DNA from: Armatimonadota bacterium
GTDB taxonomy: Bacteria > Armatimonadota > Armatimonadia > Armatimonadales > Capsulimonadaceae
DNA: 64,000 nt
NCBI GenBank assembly: GCA_025354405.1
Contig: JANXMY010000150.1
Span: forward strand, 1-64,000
Direction: 5' to 3'
Shown: one piece after another, positions 25,931 through 33,843 of the stretch
How positions within the stretch are numbered: the stretch's first letter is position 1
How the letters are laid out: every line of letters begins with the position of its first letter
The notes under the pieces: model-generated
Database searches by the model: none
Told to the model about the DNA's origin: nothing
What the model saw: the letters and a program-made list of their open reading frames with translations, nothing else
Position numbers and translations under genes: made by a program

Positions 25931-26926
25931 AAAATGTGGGAACGTCAGCGCGGCGATCAGCGACAGGTAGAGATATACCAAAGCCTCGGGAGTGATGACG
26001 CTCCGCCCCGTCCACCAGAACAGTCCCGCGAGCATCACCAATGCGCCAACTGTCATAGGGATCGCCTCCCATGCGGTTCGGAGCAAAGGCTTCGTGAGAT
26101 CTCCCCGCGTTAAGGGAAGGCAGTTGGCATCGTCGAGGAGCATCAGCCGGGCCAGATGCCGGGCGGAGTGCCAGAGGCAGAAATAGACTCCGACCGCCAG
26201 AATCGGCGGAACCAGGGAGAAAAAGACCAGCAGTAAAACGACTTCCCAGACATCCCGCCAGAACCCCTGCCTTTTCCCCGACCATGAGAGCCAAAGATAG
26301 GCGCCGATCAGCAGTGCCAGCAGAGCTATCCCCGCAAGACGCCAGCTCCCCCCGAGTGCTATCGTCTCGGCATGGCCGTACCATCCCAGAATCCCGGCGG
26401 CGACACGGGCGAAGACAGAGGGGAAGGCCAGAGCAGGGAGAAAGATTGGCAGCCCGCCGCGCACCAGCCAGCGAACCAGCTCCTCCGAGCGGTTACGGGC
26501 CTGGGGCCGGTTCTCGAAAACGCGCTGGAAGTAAGCGTCGCCCTGACCCCAGTGCAGCCAGGAGAAGAGGAGAAAGATCACCAGTGCCCCCACCGGTGCG
26601 AAGTGCCAGAAGAAAAGATAGAGACCCACACAGGCCAGATATCCGAGCACGAAAAGCACCAGGTAGCGGGGAGTCAGCTTGCGGTGCTTGATAAAAAGTG
26701 GTGCCAGATGGTCCAGTGCCCCGTGCGGCAGTCCCAGAAAAACCATCCCCACTATAAACGGAACAAATTGCCAGCGGAGTGCGGCGGCTGGTAATAGCAG
26801 GGAGAAGAATAGCACGGCCAGCAGCAGGCCCCAGACGGGGTAAGTTAACCACGTATGGATTTGAGCGCGGCCCGCAGGAAGGGGCCGAGCGGCAAGCTCC
26901 GCATGATCTGAAAGTCGCTGCGCCAT
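25850..26926 (-). CDS. blh: Brp/Blh-family beta-carotene 15,15'-dioxygenase
   Basis: This 358-residue membrane protein has about nine hydrophobic segments. The iron-binding histidine motifs of the Brp/Blh family are visible: GLPHGALDHL, LFSWLHWGQGDAYF and CLWHSARHLARL. The enzyme cleaves beta-carotene to two retinal molecules. It follows and overlaps the lycopene cyclase gene by 82 nt. This gives cyclisation of lycopene to beta-carotene and then cleavage to retinal. Retinal in bacteria almost always serves a rhodopsin, but none is in the window. The start could lie inside the crtY end; the ATG at 26926 is the first that covers the N-terminal helix. Confidence 0.88.
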   Translation of the reverse strand: MAQRLSDHAELAARPLPAGRAQIHTWLTYPVWGLLLAVLFFSLLLPAAALRWQFVPFIVGMVFLGLPHGALDHLAPLFIKHRKLTPRYLVLFVLGYLACVGLYLFFWHFAPVGALVIFLLFSWLHWGQGDAYFQRVFENRPQARNRSEELVRWLVRGGLPIFLPALAFPSVFARVAAGILGWYGHAETIALGGSWRLAGIALLALLIGAYLWLSWSGKRQGFWRDVWEVVLLLVFFSLVPPILAVGVYFCLWHSARHLARLMLLDDANCLPLTRGDLTKPLLRTAWEAIPMTVGALVMLAGLFWWTGRSVITPEALVYLYLSLIAALTFPHFLLVLWMDREEFDQDRSHPVSIRGRGN

Positions 26927-28005
26927 GTGCTAGTCTCCGATAGGAACGCGGTTAAAGCCTCCGGGGAGACGCGCGCAAAGAGGCGGTAAAAGTATTCCGG
27001 GAAATTGCCTGGATCGTCATGCAGTACCTGCAAAAAGACGGAGTCGAAAAAGCGGTACCGGGCTGGTGCGAGTCGTTCTCGAAAGCGGTCCAGTGTCCCC
27101 CCCGCCGCGGCCTCCGCAATCTGTCGGCATTGTTCTTGAATACGCTGAAATGTATAGCCGCTGGAAGGTTTTGTACATCCACCCGCCGTTCCGATAAAAA
27201 AGAGTCGTCCGTCACGCTTCGGGAATGGCTGTGTCGTCATCGGAATGGCTCCGGCTTCCTCCCGCAGGAGGGTGAAAGCGGTTAGGCCAACCTTTTGCGC
27301 GAGATAGTCGGATATTTCAGTTCGGTGCTGTTCGGGAGACAGTCCCACCGCTTCGCAATCCTGAATATAGGTGTTTTCAATCAGTGCTTCCGTCGGAGAG
27401 AACGGCAGGATATAGAAGAAATGCAGACCATGCTCCTGCGATGTCCGAAAGTCCATCAGGGTGCATCGGGCCGGGTCGAATACCGGGGTGTCTGTGCGGA
27501 TGAATTGTCCGTAAAATCGCTGCGTTGACGCAGTGCCGCCCCGTGCCGGGACAGTTTTGGGGCGACTATCAAAAACGTAGTCTGCGGAGTAACTTATTCC
27601 ATTCGCCTCGACTGCCGCGTAGTCGGGGAAGGTATTCACGTTTTCAATGGCGCTGCCCAGCATCAATGTGACGTTTCCATGCTCGGCGATTTTCGCCTGC
27701 GCATGATCGTAGAAGTCCAAGCCTCGCAGGCAGGCATAGCCGACCCCTGGCGACTCCTGTCGTGCCTCATTTCCCTGCGTGTCTCGTACCTCCCAGCGAT
27801 GCCAGCAGCGAATCGCGAGATCGGTATATGGGCTCGGCCGGACATTCCAGAAGCACCAGGTTCGGTCATCCGTGAAAGCAGACTTTCGGTCCAAAATCAG
27901 GATGCGGTCACGGACACCCGCTTCCAGGAGGTGGCAGCAAAGGCTTAGACCAGATGCCCCAGCCCCGACAATAATATAACGATAGTTTTCTTGCACGGGC
28001 AGCAA
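26845..28005 (-). CDS. crtY: Lycopene beta-cyclase (CrtY type)
   Basis: This 386-residue flavoprotein starts with the dinucleotide-binding fold YIIVGAGASGLSLCCHLL. It has the CrtY features DRTWCFW, FDSRP, ALIENTYI, and GTAGGCTKPSSGYTFQRIQ. It converts lycopene to beta-carotene. It overlaps the blh gene, its probable metabolic successor. It lies 61 nt downstream of the Lon-N protein gene on the same strand and may share that transcript. No phytoene synthase or desaturase is in the window, so the lycopene supply must be encoded elsewhere. Confidence 0.92.
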   Translation of the reverse strand: MLPVQENYRYIIVGAGASGLSLCCHLLEAGVRDRILILDRKSAFTDDRTWCFWNVRPSPYTDLAIRCWHRWEVRDTQGNEARQESPGVGYACLRGLDFYDHAQAKIAEHGNVTLMLGSAIENVNTFPDYAAVEANGISYSADYVFDSRPKTVPARGGTASTQRFYGQFIRTDTPVFDPARCTLMDFRTSQEHGLHFFYILPFSPTEALIENTYIQDCEAVGLSPEQHRTEISDYLAQKVGLTAFTLLREEAGAIPMTTQPFPKRDGRLFFIGTAGGCTKPSSGYTFQRIQEQCRQIAEAAAGGTLDRFRERLAPARYRFFDSVFLQVLHDDPGNFPEYFYRLFARVSPEALTAFLSETSTWRSDFQIMRSLPLGPFLRAALKSIRG

Positions 28006-28066
28006 ATATGCCGTCTCTTCCTAAAAATCGCGGCGGAGAAAAACCAGTCTCACCGATCGCAGCCAG

Positions 28067-28768
28067 TCAATTCTGAGAGGATAACTTGCTCAGCTCATGG
28101 ACATCCACCGGGAATGCAAAGCTTTTGCCCTCTGTGCCGGTGCCGAGAAAGTCCTGCAGGACATTCTGTGCTTCGATTTCCACCTGCAAAATCTCCATCT
28201 CCCGGGTGAGTCGGTCCTCGGTGACAGTCATCTCCAGCAGGCTCTGCTTCTCCGGCAGCGGCACCTGCAACACGCTGGCGATGGCATACGCGAGGTTCTC
28301 AGGCTCTCGTGGCAGCTGCAGTCCACTGAGCGATTGCCCCGTCATCGCCAGCAGCCTCTGTAAATAGGTCTTAAAGAGTTCGGAGACAGTCGCCGCCGTC
28401 TCTTTCAGCTTCTTTGCATCCCGAATTTCGTCCCCGAACGGCTGCACCTCGGCACAAAGGAAAGGCTGATTGTGATGAGTTCGGGTGATCTGAAAACGCG
28501 TCTCGCCGAGTACAAGAATATACATACGCCCGTCAGGCAGTTCTTCAAACTGCGTAATGCGTGCCGTCGTTCCAATTTGGTGTGGCACTGCCTCCGCGCC
28601 GGTTTCATCGCCGCTTCCAATCAGGGTAATTCCAAAGGGCGAGTTGTCTTCCCGGCAGCGCATGATCATCTCCCGGTAGCGGGGCTCGAAAATGTGCAGC
28701 GGCAGTGGCATCTCGGGAAATAGGACGGCATGGAGTGGAAACAGCGGGAGGTCATCGTAATTTGTCAT
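28067..28768 (-). CDS. Lon N-terminal (substrate-binding) domain protein
   Basis: This 233-residue protein starts LPLFPLHAVLFPEMPLPLHIFEPRYREMI, the hallmark of the LON N-terminal domain. It then has RITQFEELPDGRMYILVLGETRFQI and an all-helical C-terminal half. It lacks the ATPase and protease domains of Lon, so it is a stand-alone LON-substrate-binding family protein. Its role is unknown; a chaperone-like or adaptor function is inferred. It lies 30 nt after the small gene at 28799-29074 and may be in the lipB transcript. Confidence 0.88.
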   Translation of the reverse strand: MTNYDDLPLFPLHAVLFPEMPLPLHIFEPRYREMIMRCREDNSPFGITLIGSGDETGAEAVPHQIGTTARITQFEELPDGRMYILVLGETRFQITRTHHNQPFLCAEVQPFGDEIRDAKKLKETAATVSELFKTYLQRLLAMTGQSLSGLQLPREPENLAYAIASVLQVPLPEKQSLLEMTVTEDRLTREMEILQVEIEAQNVLQDFLGTGTEGKSFAFPVDVHELSKLSSQN

Positions 28769-28798
28769 CGGCTTTTCTTTCCGTGAAATGACTTTCGA

Positions 28799-29074
28799 CT
28801 AAAGCAGTGTAATGTAGCCCAGATCCTGCCCCAGATGCAGAAACTCTTCTGCCGTTGCGGGCGAAGTATAGTGTGTTTGATGTGCTCCGTTGTAGAGCTC
28901 CACGGCTTTCTGAGCGAAGGCCAGTGGCGTCATCGCGCTGAGGAAAAGGCCCTTCCAGCCCAGCTCCTTCGCTACATGGGTCTTCGCCTGCGAGAGTACG
29001 TCATCGGCAGTGGTGCCGGTCAGAATCTCATCGATTTGCCGCCCGGCGACACTCATTGTTACCCGTACCTTCAT
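28799..29074 (-). CDS. Small hypothetical protein
   Basis: This 91-residue soluble protein begins MKVRVTMSVAGRQIDEILTG and ends QDLGYITLL. It has no recognised motif. Its ATG overlaps the lipB stop as ATGA, which is good evidence that it is translated. The beta-then-helix pattern suggests a compact fold. Function unknown. Confidence 0.6.
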   Translation of the reverse strand: MKVRVTMSVAGRQIDEILTGTTADDVLSQAKTHVAKELGWKGLFLSAMTPLAFAQKAVELYNGAHQTHYTSPATAEEFLHLGQDLGYITLL

Positions 29075-29754
29075 TCCGGTAGTATACCCAAATCTGCGGC
29101 AAACGTCAGAGACATTCCAAATACCTGTGCGAATGATTCGAGCAGGGCGGCTTCAACCTCAGTGCGGGGCGGACACCGCTCCCCCAGCCACTCAGCCAGC
29201 GAAGTTACATCCCGGTCCGTGATGCCGCAGGGGACGAAATCCCGTCGGAATGGGGTGAGGTCGGCATCGATATTCAGCGCAAATCCGTGCATGGAGACCC
29301 ACCGGGACACTTTAATCCCAATGGCTGCGATTTTTCTGCCGTCGACCCAGACACCGGTCAGACCGGCAATCCGCTCCCCCTTTAAGCCGAAGTGGGCCAG
29401 GGTCAAAATAAGCACTTCTTCCAGATCACGCAGGTAACGGTGCAGGTCCTGCCCATGCTGCCGTAGATCTAAAATCGGATAGCCGACCAGCTGCCCCGGC
29501 GCATGGTACGTAATTTCGCCGCCCCGATCGACAGATTCTACAGTCACTCCGCGCTGCTTCAGCTCCGCTTGACTCACGCGGAGATCGGCCTCGACCGAAC
29601 CACGGCCCAGGGTGATCGTCGGCGGATGTTCCAGCAGCAGCAGGGTGTCTGGGATTTCACCGGCCTGCCGGTCACGCATCAGTACGTACTGCTGCGCGAG
29701 GGCATCGGTGTAGGGAAAAGGCTTAGAAGTGGAGATCACGCGGCAGAATGGCAT
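29071..29754 (-). CDS. lipB: Octanoyl-[acyl-carrier-protein]:protein octanoyltransferase
   Basis: The ATG at 29754 is preferred over the upstream one at 29781. The 227-residue enzyme has the LipB motifs RGGEITYHAPGQLVGYPI, GRKIAAIGIKVSRWVSMHGF with the catalytic Lys, and VPCGITDRDVTSL with the catalytic Cys. It transfers octanoate from acyl carrier protein to lipoyl domains, the first step of lipoylation. No lipA is nearby. It is divergent from the TauE-like gene with only 20 nt between starts, and GTATAC in that gap could give -10 boxes in both directions. Confidence 0.93.
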   Translation of the reverse strand: MPFCRVISTSKPFPYTDALAQQYVLMRDRQAGEIPDTLLLLEHPPTITLGRGSVEADLRVSQAELKQRGVTVESVDRGGEITYHAPGQLVGYPILDLRQHGQDLHRYLRDLEEVLILTLAHFGLKGERIAGLTGVWVDGRKIAAIGIKVSRWVSMHGFALNIDADLTPFRRDFVPCGITDRDVTSLAEWLGERCPPRTEVEAALLESFAQVFGMSLTFAADLGILPE

Positions 29755-29774
29755 AATTGGGTATACTTCGCGGC

Positions 29775-30584
29775 ATGGCAAGGCCTAACTTATCGTACCT
29801 CAAAAACCTACTCTTATTTCTCTTCGGCTTGCCGCTCGGCCTGCTGACCGGCCTGACGGGTATGGCTGCCAGCGTTTTTGCCGTGCCGGGAGTTCGCTCT
29901 TTGCTGGGGCTGCACCCGGCCCGCGCGATTGGGACAAGCCTGGTCGTGACGTTCTTCGCCGCCCTGGCTTCTCTGCTTTCTTTTGCCCAGCACGACTTTC
30001 TGCGCGGCTGGCTGGCCCTGGCTTTGCTCGTCGGCCTGAGTGTCGGCAAAGTCCTGGGCCAGCGGGTCGGCAGGGCTCCTCCACTGAACTGGTGCTGGGG
30101 GACTCTCCTTGCTGCTGGTGGTCTGGCGATGATCGCGCAGGGCCTGGGCTTCCTGCCCCCCATAACTGGTCACCCCCTGCTGACAACTATTGCCCCGCAC
30201 ACTTTCCTTTTCCTGGTGTTCGCACTGGTGCTGACCCTGGTGCTGGGCGCAATCAGCCACTGGATGGGGCTGGGTGCAGAGCTGCTGGTTCCCCTGGAAG
30301 TCTACGTGCTGGGCCTGTCGCCACTTCTTGCGATTGGAACCGCGATTTTGGTGCTGGTGCTGGCGTCGCTCCCCGGCGTTCTGCTGCTGCTGAGCCGCCG
30401 CCAGATCGAGCCGCAGAGTGCAACATGGCTGTCGTTTGGAGGCCTCCTCGGCGGCCTGGCCGGAGCAGCCTGGGCTGTTTCACTTCCAAACAACTTCTTG
30501 ATCGTGCTGTTTGGTCTGCTGCTGGCGGTGCTGGGGATTTTGCGGCTTTGGAAACGTGAGGAACTCGTCGCGGCTACTCGCTAA
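29775..30584 (+). CDS. TauE/SafE-family membrane permease
   Basis: This 269-residue protein has eight hydrophobic segments in two halves, each opening with a glycine-rich helix (GLPLGLLTGLTGMAASVFAVPGVRSLLGLHPARAIGTSL; GAISHWMGLGAELLVPLEVYVLGLSPLLAIGTAILV). The repeated GxxxGxGxxxxxxP and AxGTS patterns are those of TauE/SafE transporters of sulfur-containing organic anions. The substrate is unknown. The ATG at 29775 follows TATACT by seven bases and lacks a ribosome site, so the message may be leaderless. Confidence 0.8.
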   Translation: MARPNLSYLKNLLLFLFGLPLGLLTGLTGMAASVFAVPGVRSLLGLHPARAIGTSLVVTFFAALASLLSFAQHDFLRGWLALALLVGLSVGKVLGQRVGRAPPLNWCWGTLLAAGGLAMIAQGLGFLPPITGHPLLTTIAPHTFLFLVFALVLTLVLGAISHWMGLGAELLVPLEVYVLGLSPLLAIGTAILVLVLASLPGVLLLLSRRQIEPQSATWLSFGGLLGGLAGAAWAVSLPNNFLIVLFGLLLAVLGILRLWKREELVAATR

Positions 30585-30718
30585 CTGACGTCACGCAGGG
30601 TTTCTCGGGTGCGTGCCGGTGAAGGGCGCGAGCCAAAGAGGCGTGAGCCAAAGAAGCGTAGGAGTTTACTCCCACGTCTTGCCCCCCGCCACGTCCTCCA
30701 TGCGTAATATCAGTCGCT

Positions 30719-30748
30719 AAAAAAGCCCCTGCCGGGAGAGGCAGAGGC
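30719..30748 (-). terminator. Rho-independent terminator of the pseudopilin gene
   Basis: On the minus strand, stem GCCTCTGCC/GGCAGGGGC (one G-U pair) with a short loop is followed by six T residues, 25 nt after the pseudopilin stop. The adjoining space (30600-30680) has two copies of a 15-bp unit resembling GCGTGAGCCAAAGAA. Confidence 0.85.
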
Positions 30749-30773
30749 CGATATTCTTTGATGCTGCATGTGG

Positions 30774-31190
30774 CTAGAGTGAATGAACTGCGAGTGGATT
30801 GGCTCCTGAAGCGCCATAGGGACAGCTGGGCAGGGTCGATGGAACATCGTACACGTAATTATTCCCTTTAGTCGGACACAGCGGCCCGTAGGTTGGATCT
30901 GTGTTCAGCGATGCCCGGACGTAGCCCTTGATGTTTGTCCAGGTGACTGGTGTGGTGCTGCTGGAGGAAATTTTGTTTTCCATAACATACTGCTCTTTGG
31001 CAGTCATGAAGTTGCTGAGGTTTTTGACACAGGCACGGGCCTGGCCTTTGTCGCGGGCACCGATAAATGCTGGGGCGGCAATATTGAGCAGGACGCCGAT
31101 GATCAGCACGACAATCATAATTTCCACCAGGGTGAATCCAGATTGCCGACGACCCCGTTTCCCTCGGCGAAGCGGTTGAGTGATATGCAT
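30774..31190 (-). CDS. Type II secretion/type IV pilin-like prepilin
   Basis: This 138-residue protein has a basic leader ending in RRQSG, then FTLVEIMIVVLIIGVLLNIA. That is the prepilin peptidase site with Glu at +5 and the N-terminal assembly helix. The rest is a small globular domain with two cysteines near the C-terminus (GPLCPTKGNN, LPSCPYG), which may form a disulfide. It is short and has no secretion machinery next to it, so whether it builds a pilus or a pseudopilus is open. A TATACT box at 31309-31314 (read as AGTATA on the plus strand) could be its -10. Confidence 0.85.
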   Translation of the reverse strand: MHITQPLRRGKRGRRQSGFTLVEIMIVVLIIGVLLNIAAPAFIGARDKGQARACVKNLSNFMTAKEQYVMENKISSSSTTPVTWTNIKGYVRASLNTDPTYGPLCPTKGNNYVYDVPSTLPSCPYGASGANPLAVHSL

Positions 31191-31337
31191 AAGAATTGGC
31201 CTCGTTTCTGACGTTATTCCGACTTACTGTCCGAATGTCATCCGGTTGGCTGAGTGATAAGCCCGGCTTGACACCCACATTGTCGGCAGAAACCACGTCG
31301 GTCTTAAGAGTATAAATACGGGGGAACCTACTTGTGA

Positions 31338-31940
31338 TTATTTTGCCGCCGGGTGGAAAGCCATATCTTGATCCACATACATGACAAACTGCGTGTCCTT
31401 CTCGACCTTGATATCGCGTCCATTCAGGAGCAGTCCAGCGTATCCGACCAAAAGAGTAGTCACGACGGAAGCCACTTCATTGGAATGGCCTTGACCGCCC
31501 AATATTTTTCCTCCACGCAGGTAGATCCGGCGGCCATTGACATCCTGCACATAGTCGCAGGTAAACTGCAGATCCCCTTTTCCTCCCACTAATCCGCGAC
31601 GTTTGGACACAATTACCCTTCCCATTGCAACGGCATTCAGGGCAACAAATAAAGTATGACTTGCATCTTGGCTATAGGTAGGCGCAACCGTATGAAAAAG
31701 CAAGGGATCACCATCTCGGCAGCCACCAGATTTCAGTGACCGGCTCAGGGTGACAGTAATCGGTGTGCCTTCCACTAAAACTATCGGGACAATAGCCGCA
31801 TCCGTCGGCCCTGCTGCCTCCAGTTTAACTGGGGGAGCGCCCAACACATTTGATGCTCCCATACAAGCAAAGAAAGCTGCTATCGCCCCCGTCCCTACAA
31901 GTGCGCGGACTCGATAGGGCTGTTTATTTGGTAACTGCAT
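31338..31940 (-). CDS. Exported hypothetical protein
   Basis: This 200-residue protein has a signal peptide (ALVGTGAIAAFFACMGASNVLGA). Its mature part is beta-rich with a pattern of VLVEGTPITVTLSRSL, then GDPLLFHTV and RVIVSKRRGLVGGKGDLQFT, DVNGRRIYLRGG. The V-x-G-x-P/LSS-x-GD/G-x-V pattern recurs in secreted proteins of unknown role that I have no family name for. Two Cys suggest one disulfide. It overlaps the upstream gene by 17 nt, so they are one operon. Base composition is more AT-rich than the neighbours. Confidence 0.65.
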   Translation of the reverse strand: MQLPNKQPYRVRALVGTGAIAAFFACMGASNVLGAPPVKLEAAGPTDAAIVPIVLVEGTPITVTLSRSLKSGGCRDGDPLLFHTVAPTYSQDASHTLFVALNAVAMGRVIVSKRRGLVGGKGDLQFTCDYVQDVNGRRIYLRGGKILGGQGHSNEVASVVTTLLVGYAGLLLNGRDIKVEKDTQFVMYVDQDMAFHPAAK

Positions 31941-32697
31941 CTTTTACCTGTGAGGGCGAATCGACTGCTGAGGCAGGTTTCATATTTCCAGCTGGCACCG
32001 CGATATAGGCAGAAGTGAGCAAATCGTCTTCACCAAATTCGTCTGCAATCTTTTTGACTTGAGGGTACGGGGTCAGAATATTAACTAGAGAGCGCTGTAT
32101 AGTCACATCAATTGCCTGTTTGAACAATCCTGTGGTACCGATATTGCCGAGGAACCGCTGGGAAGTCTTCGTGTCCTGGCAGAATTGGTTGCTGATGTAC
32201 AAATCGTTTTTGACATCCAAAATTCGAACCTGTACTTTTGCTTTCGCTCGTCTTTGGTTACCGCCAACTGCGGCACTCCAAAAATTATTGACCTTTTCTT
32301 CCCGAACTTCAATAACAGCCAAACTAATAACCCAGTCCGCACCAGTGTCCCTGCCCAGCGCTTTCAAATCGCGCTTGCCGCGAGATTCTGCATCATCTAG
32401 ATCAATATCCTCGGTGTGTGCTGCCCGTGTAGCAACGTCCGGTGAGAGCATCTGGAAACCGCGCGTCAAAAACTCGTATTCTGCTCGGTGGTTTCCTGTC
32501 AGCACGTGCGCTCGCACCATTTCGGGCTTATCTCCACTTTCGTCAATTGTTGGCAGAAGTAAAACTCTTGTCAAAGCAGGAACGATCGGTGCTGTTGGGA
32601 GTGAATCGGCCTGTGCTGGCTTATGAAATGGGCTTAAGAGAATGGAAGTCGCAGCAAGTGTGAAGAGAGCTGCCCGTGAGCGGTAAGAGGGTTGCAT
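31924..32697 (-). CDS. Exported hypothetical protein, possibly CsgG-like fold
   Basis: This 257-residue protein opens with a signal peptide (AALFTLAATSILLSPFHKPAQA). The segment ALGRDTGADWVISLAVIEVR followed by RAKAKVQVRILDVKND resembles the alternating strands and helices of CsgG/TolB-type N-terminal domains, but this is a fold-level guess. The promoter at 32809-32837 serves it and the downstream partner. GC content looks lower than in flanking genes. Function unknown. Confidence 0.6.
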   Translation of the reverse strand: MQPSYRSRAALFTLAATSILLSPFHKPAQADSLPTAPIVPALTRVLLLPTIDESGDKPEMVRAHVLTGNHRAEYEFLTRGFQMLSPDVATRAAHTEDIDLDDAESRGKRDLKALGRDTGADWVISLAVIEVREEKVNNFWSAAVGGNQRRAKAKVQVRILDVKNDLYISNQFCQDTKTSQRFLGNIGTTGLFKQAIDVTIQRSLVNILTPYPQVKKIADEFGEDDLLTSAYIAVPAGNMKPASAVDSPSQVKDAVTK

Positions 32698-32808
32698 ATC
32701 ACTAATCCTTTGTGAGAAACACTGAGCGGAGGATTAAAACAGCGATCCAGCGCTTTCCCTGACGATGCAGAGAAAATGAACTTCTGGTTAACAGAGTGAA
32801 ACAAGCAC

Positions 32809-32837
32809 AGTATAACAAGGTCGTCAAGTGTTGTCAA
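32809..32837 (-). promoter_or_regulatory. Near-consensus promoter of the two exported-protein genes
   Basis: On the minus strand, TTGACA (32832-32837) and TATACT (32809-32814) are separated by exactly 17 bp. They lie about 110 nt upstream of the start at 32697. Confidence 0.85.
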
Positions 32838-32858
32838 GACTAAGATTTGACTTTTATC

Positions 32859-32887
32859 TTGTGGAATTATCTGGTCTGTGCTACAAT
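32859..32887 (+). promoter_or_regulatory. Promoter of the diacylglycerol kinase-like gene
   Basis: TTGTGG (32859-32864) and TACAAT (32882-32887) are 17 bp apart, 30 nt before the ATG at 32918. Confidence 0.65.
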
Positions 32888-32917
32888 CACTCAGAATTTC
32901 GAGAAATCCCGCCGCTT

Positions 32918-33808
32918 ATGAAATCACTGCTTATTGTTAATCCCGCCGCTGGGCAGGGGAAACCTTCCGAGTCGATGGAAGCCCTTTCTTCGGCACTGAG
33001 GCCGCTCCTCGGTGGTGTTTTCGTGACTCAGAAGCATGGAGACGCCGAACAGGCGGCCCGGAAGGCGGCGGATGAGGATCAGTATGACGCTGTGCTGGTG
33101 GCGGGCGGAGACGGAACCGTCAATGAAGTCATCAATGGGCTGCTGGCGGGCCGAACATCGCTTCCTCTAGGACTGATCCCGCTGGGCACGCAAAATGTTC
33201 TTGCGCATGAGCTGGGCCTGCCAACAACGGTGAGTCTGTCGGAGACGGCGGAGATGCTTCGGGGTGGCAAAACACGGGCAATCGATATCGGTTTGGCCGG
33301 GGACCGCTGCTTCGCGCTGATGGCGGGCTTTGGATTCGACGCGCAGGTCGTACGTGAAGTTCTGCGTCCGGTCAAGGATTGGATCGGTCCCGCCGCCTAT
33401 GCGTTCGCCACCGTTGGCGCCCTTGCCCGGTGTCATTCGTCCTCGCTGACCCTGACCCTTGATGACGAAGAAATCCGCTCGGAAGCGTATCTGGTGGTTG
33501 TCGCTAATGCGGCCTCGTATGCCATCGGCCAAATCAAGCTTGCTCCCTTTGCCGCCCTCGATGACGGCTGGCTGGATGTCTGCGTGTTCGAGAAGGCCCC
33601 CACCCGGCGGTTCGGCTTTGCCGGACAGCTGATGGCCGTGCTGACCCGGCGGCATCTGCGCGATCCGCGCGTTCGCTATTACCGGGCGCGGCGGATAAAG
33701 ATCGACTCGGATCCCCCGATCGAGGGGCAGCTAGATGGGGAGACCCATGGTACGACGCCGCTGCAGATCACCCTGCTGCCGGGTGCCCTGTCCGTGTTCG
33801 TGCCGTAA
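32918..33808 (+). CDS. Diacylglycerol/sphingosine kinase-like lipid kinase (YegS/DagK)
   Basis: This 296-residue protein has the DAGK catalytic pattern: LIVNPAAGQGK at the start, VAGGDGTVNEVINGL (nucleotide loop GGDGT), PLGTQNVLAHELGLP, and the second domain FALMAGFGFDAQVV ... EGQLDGETHGTTPLQI. It phosphorylates a lipid such as diacylglycerol. The frame is open upstream, but ATG 32918 fits the family. It is the first gene of a three-gene plus-strand run with cobS-like and aldehyde dehydrogenase genes (gaps 35 and 23 nt). Confidence 0.88.
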   Translation: MKSLLIVNPAAGQGKPSESMEALSSALRPLLGGVFVTQKHGDAEQAARKAADEDQYDAVLVAGGDGTVNEVINGLLAGRTSLPLGLIPLGTQNVLAHELGLPTTVSLSETAEMLRGGKTRAIDIGLAGDRCFALMAGFGFDAQVVREVLRPVKDWIGPAAYAFATVGALARCHSSSLTLTLDDEEIRSEAYLVVVANAASYAIGQIKLAPFAALDDGWLDVCVFEKAPTRRFGFAGQLMAVLTRRHLRDPRVRYYRARRIKIDSDPPIEGQLDGETHGTTPLQITLLPGALSVFVP

Positions 33809-33843
33809 CGGCTGAGCACTCTTGCGGAATTGTTAAGTCTATT

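Noticed and set aside
28067-28768. A truncated Lon protease pseudogene
   Set aside because: The stand-alone LON-N domain family is common, the gene is intact, and there are no remnants of the ATPase region downstream.
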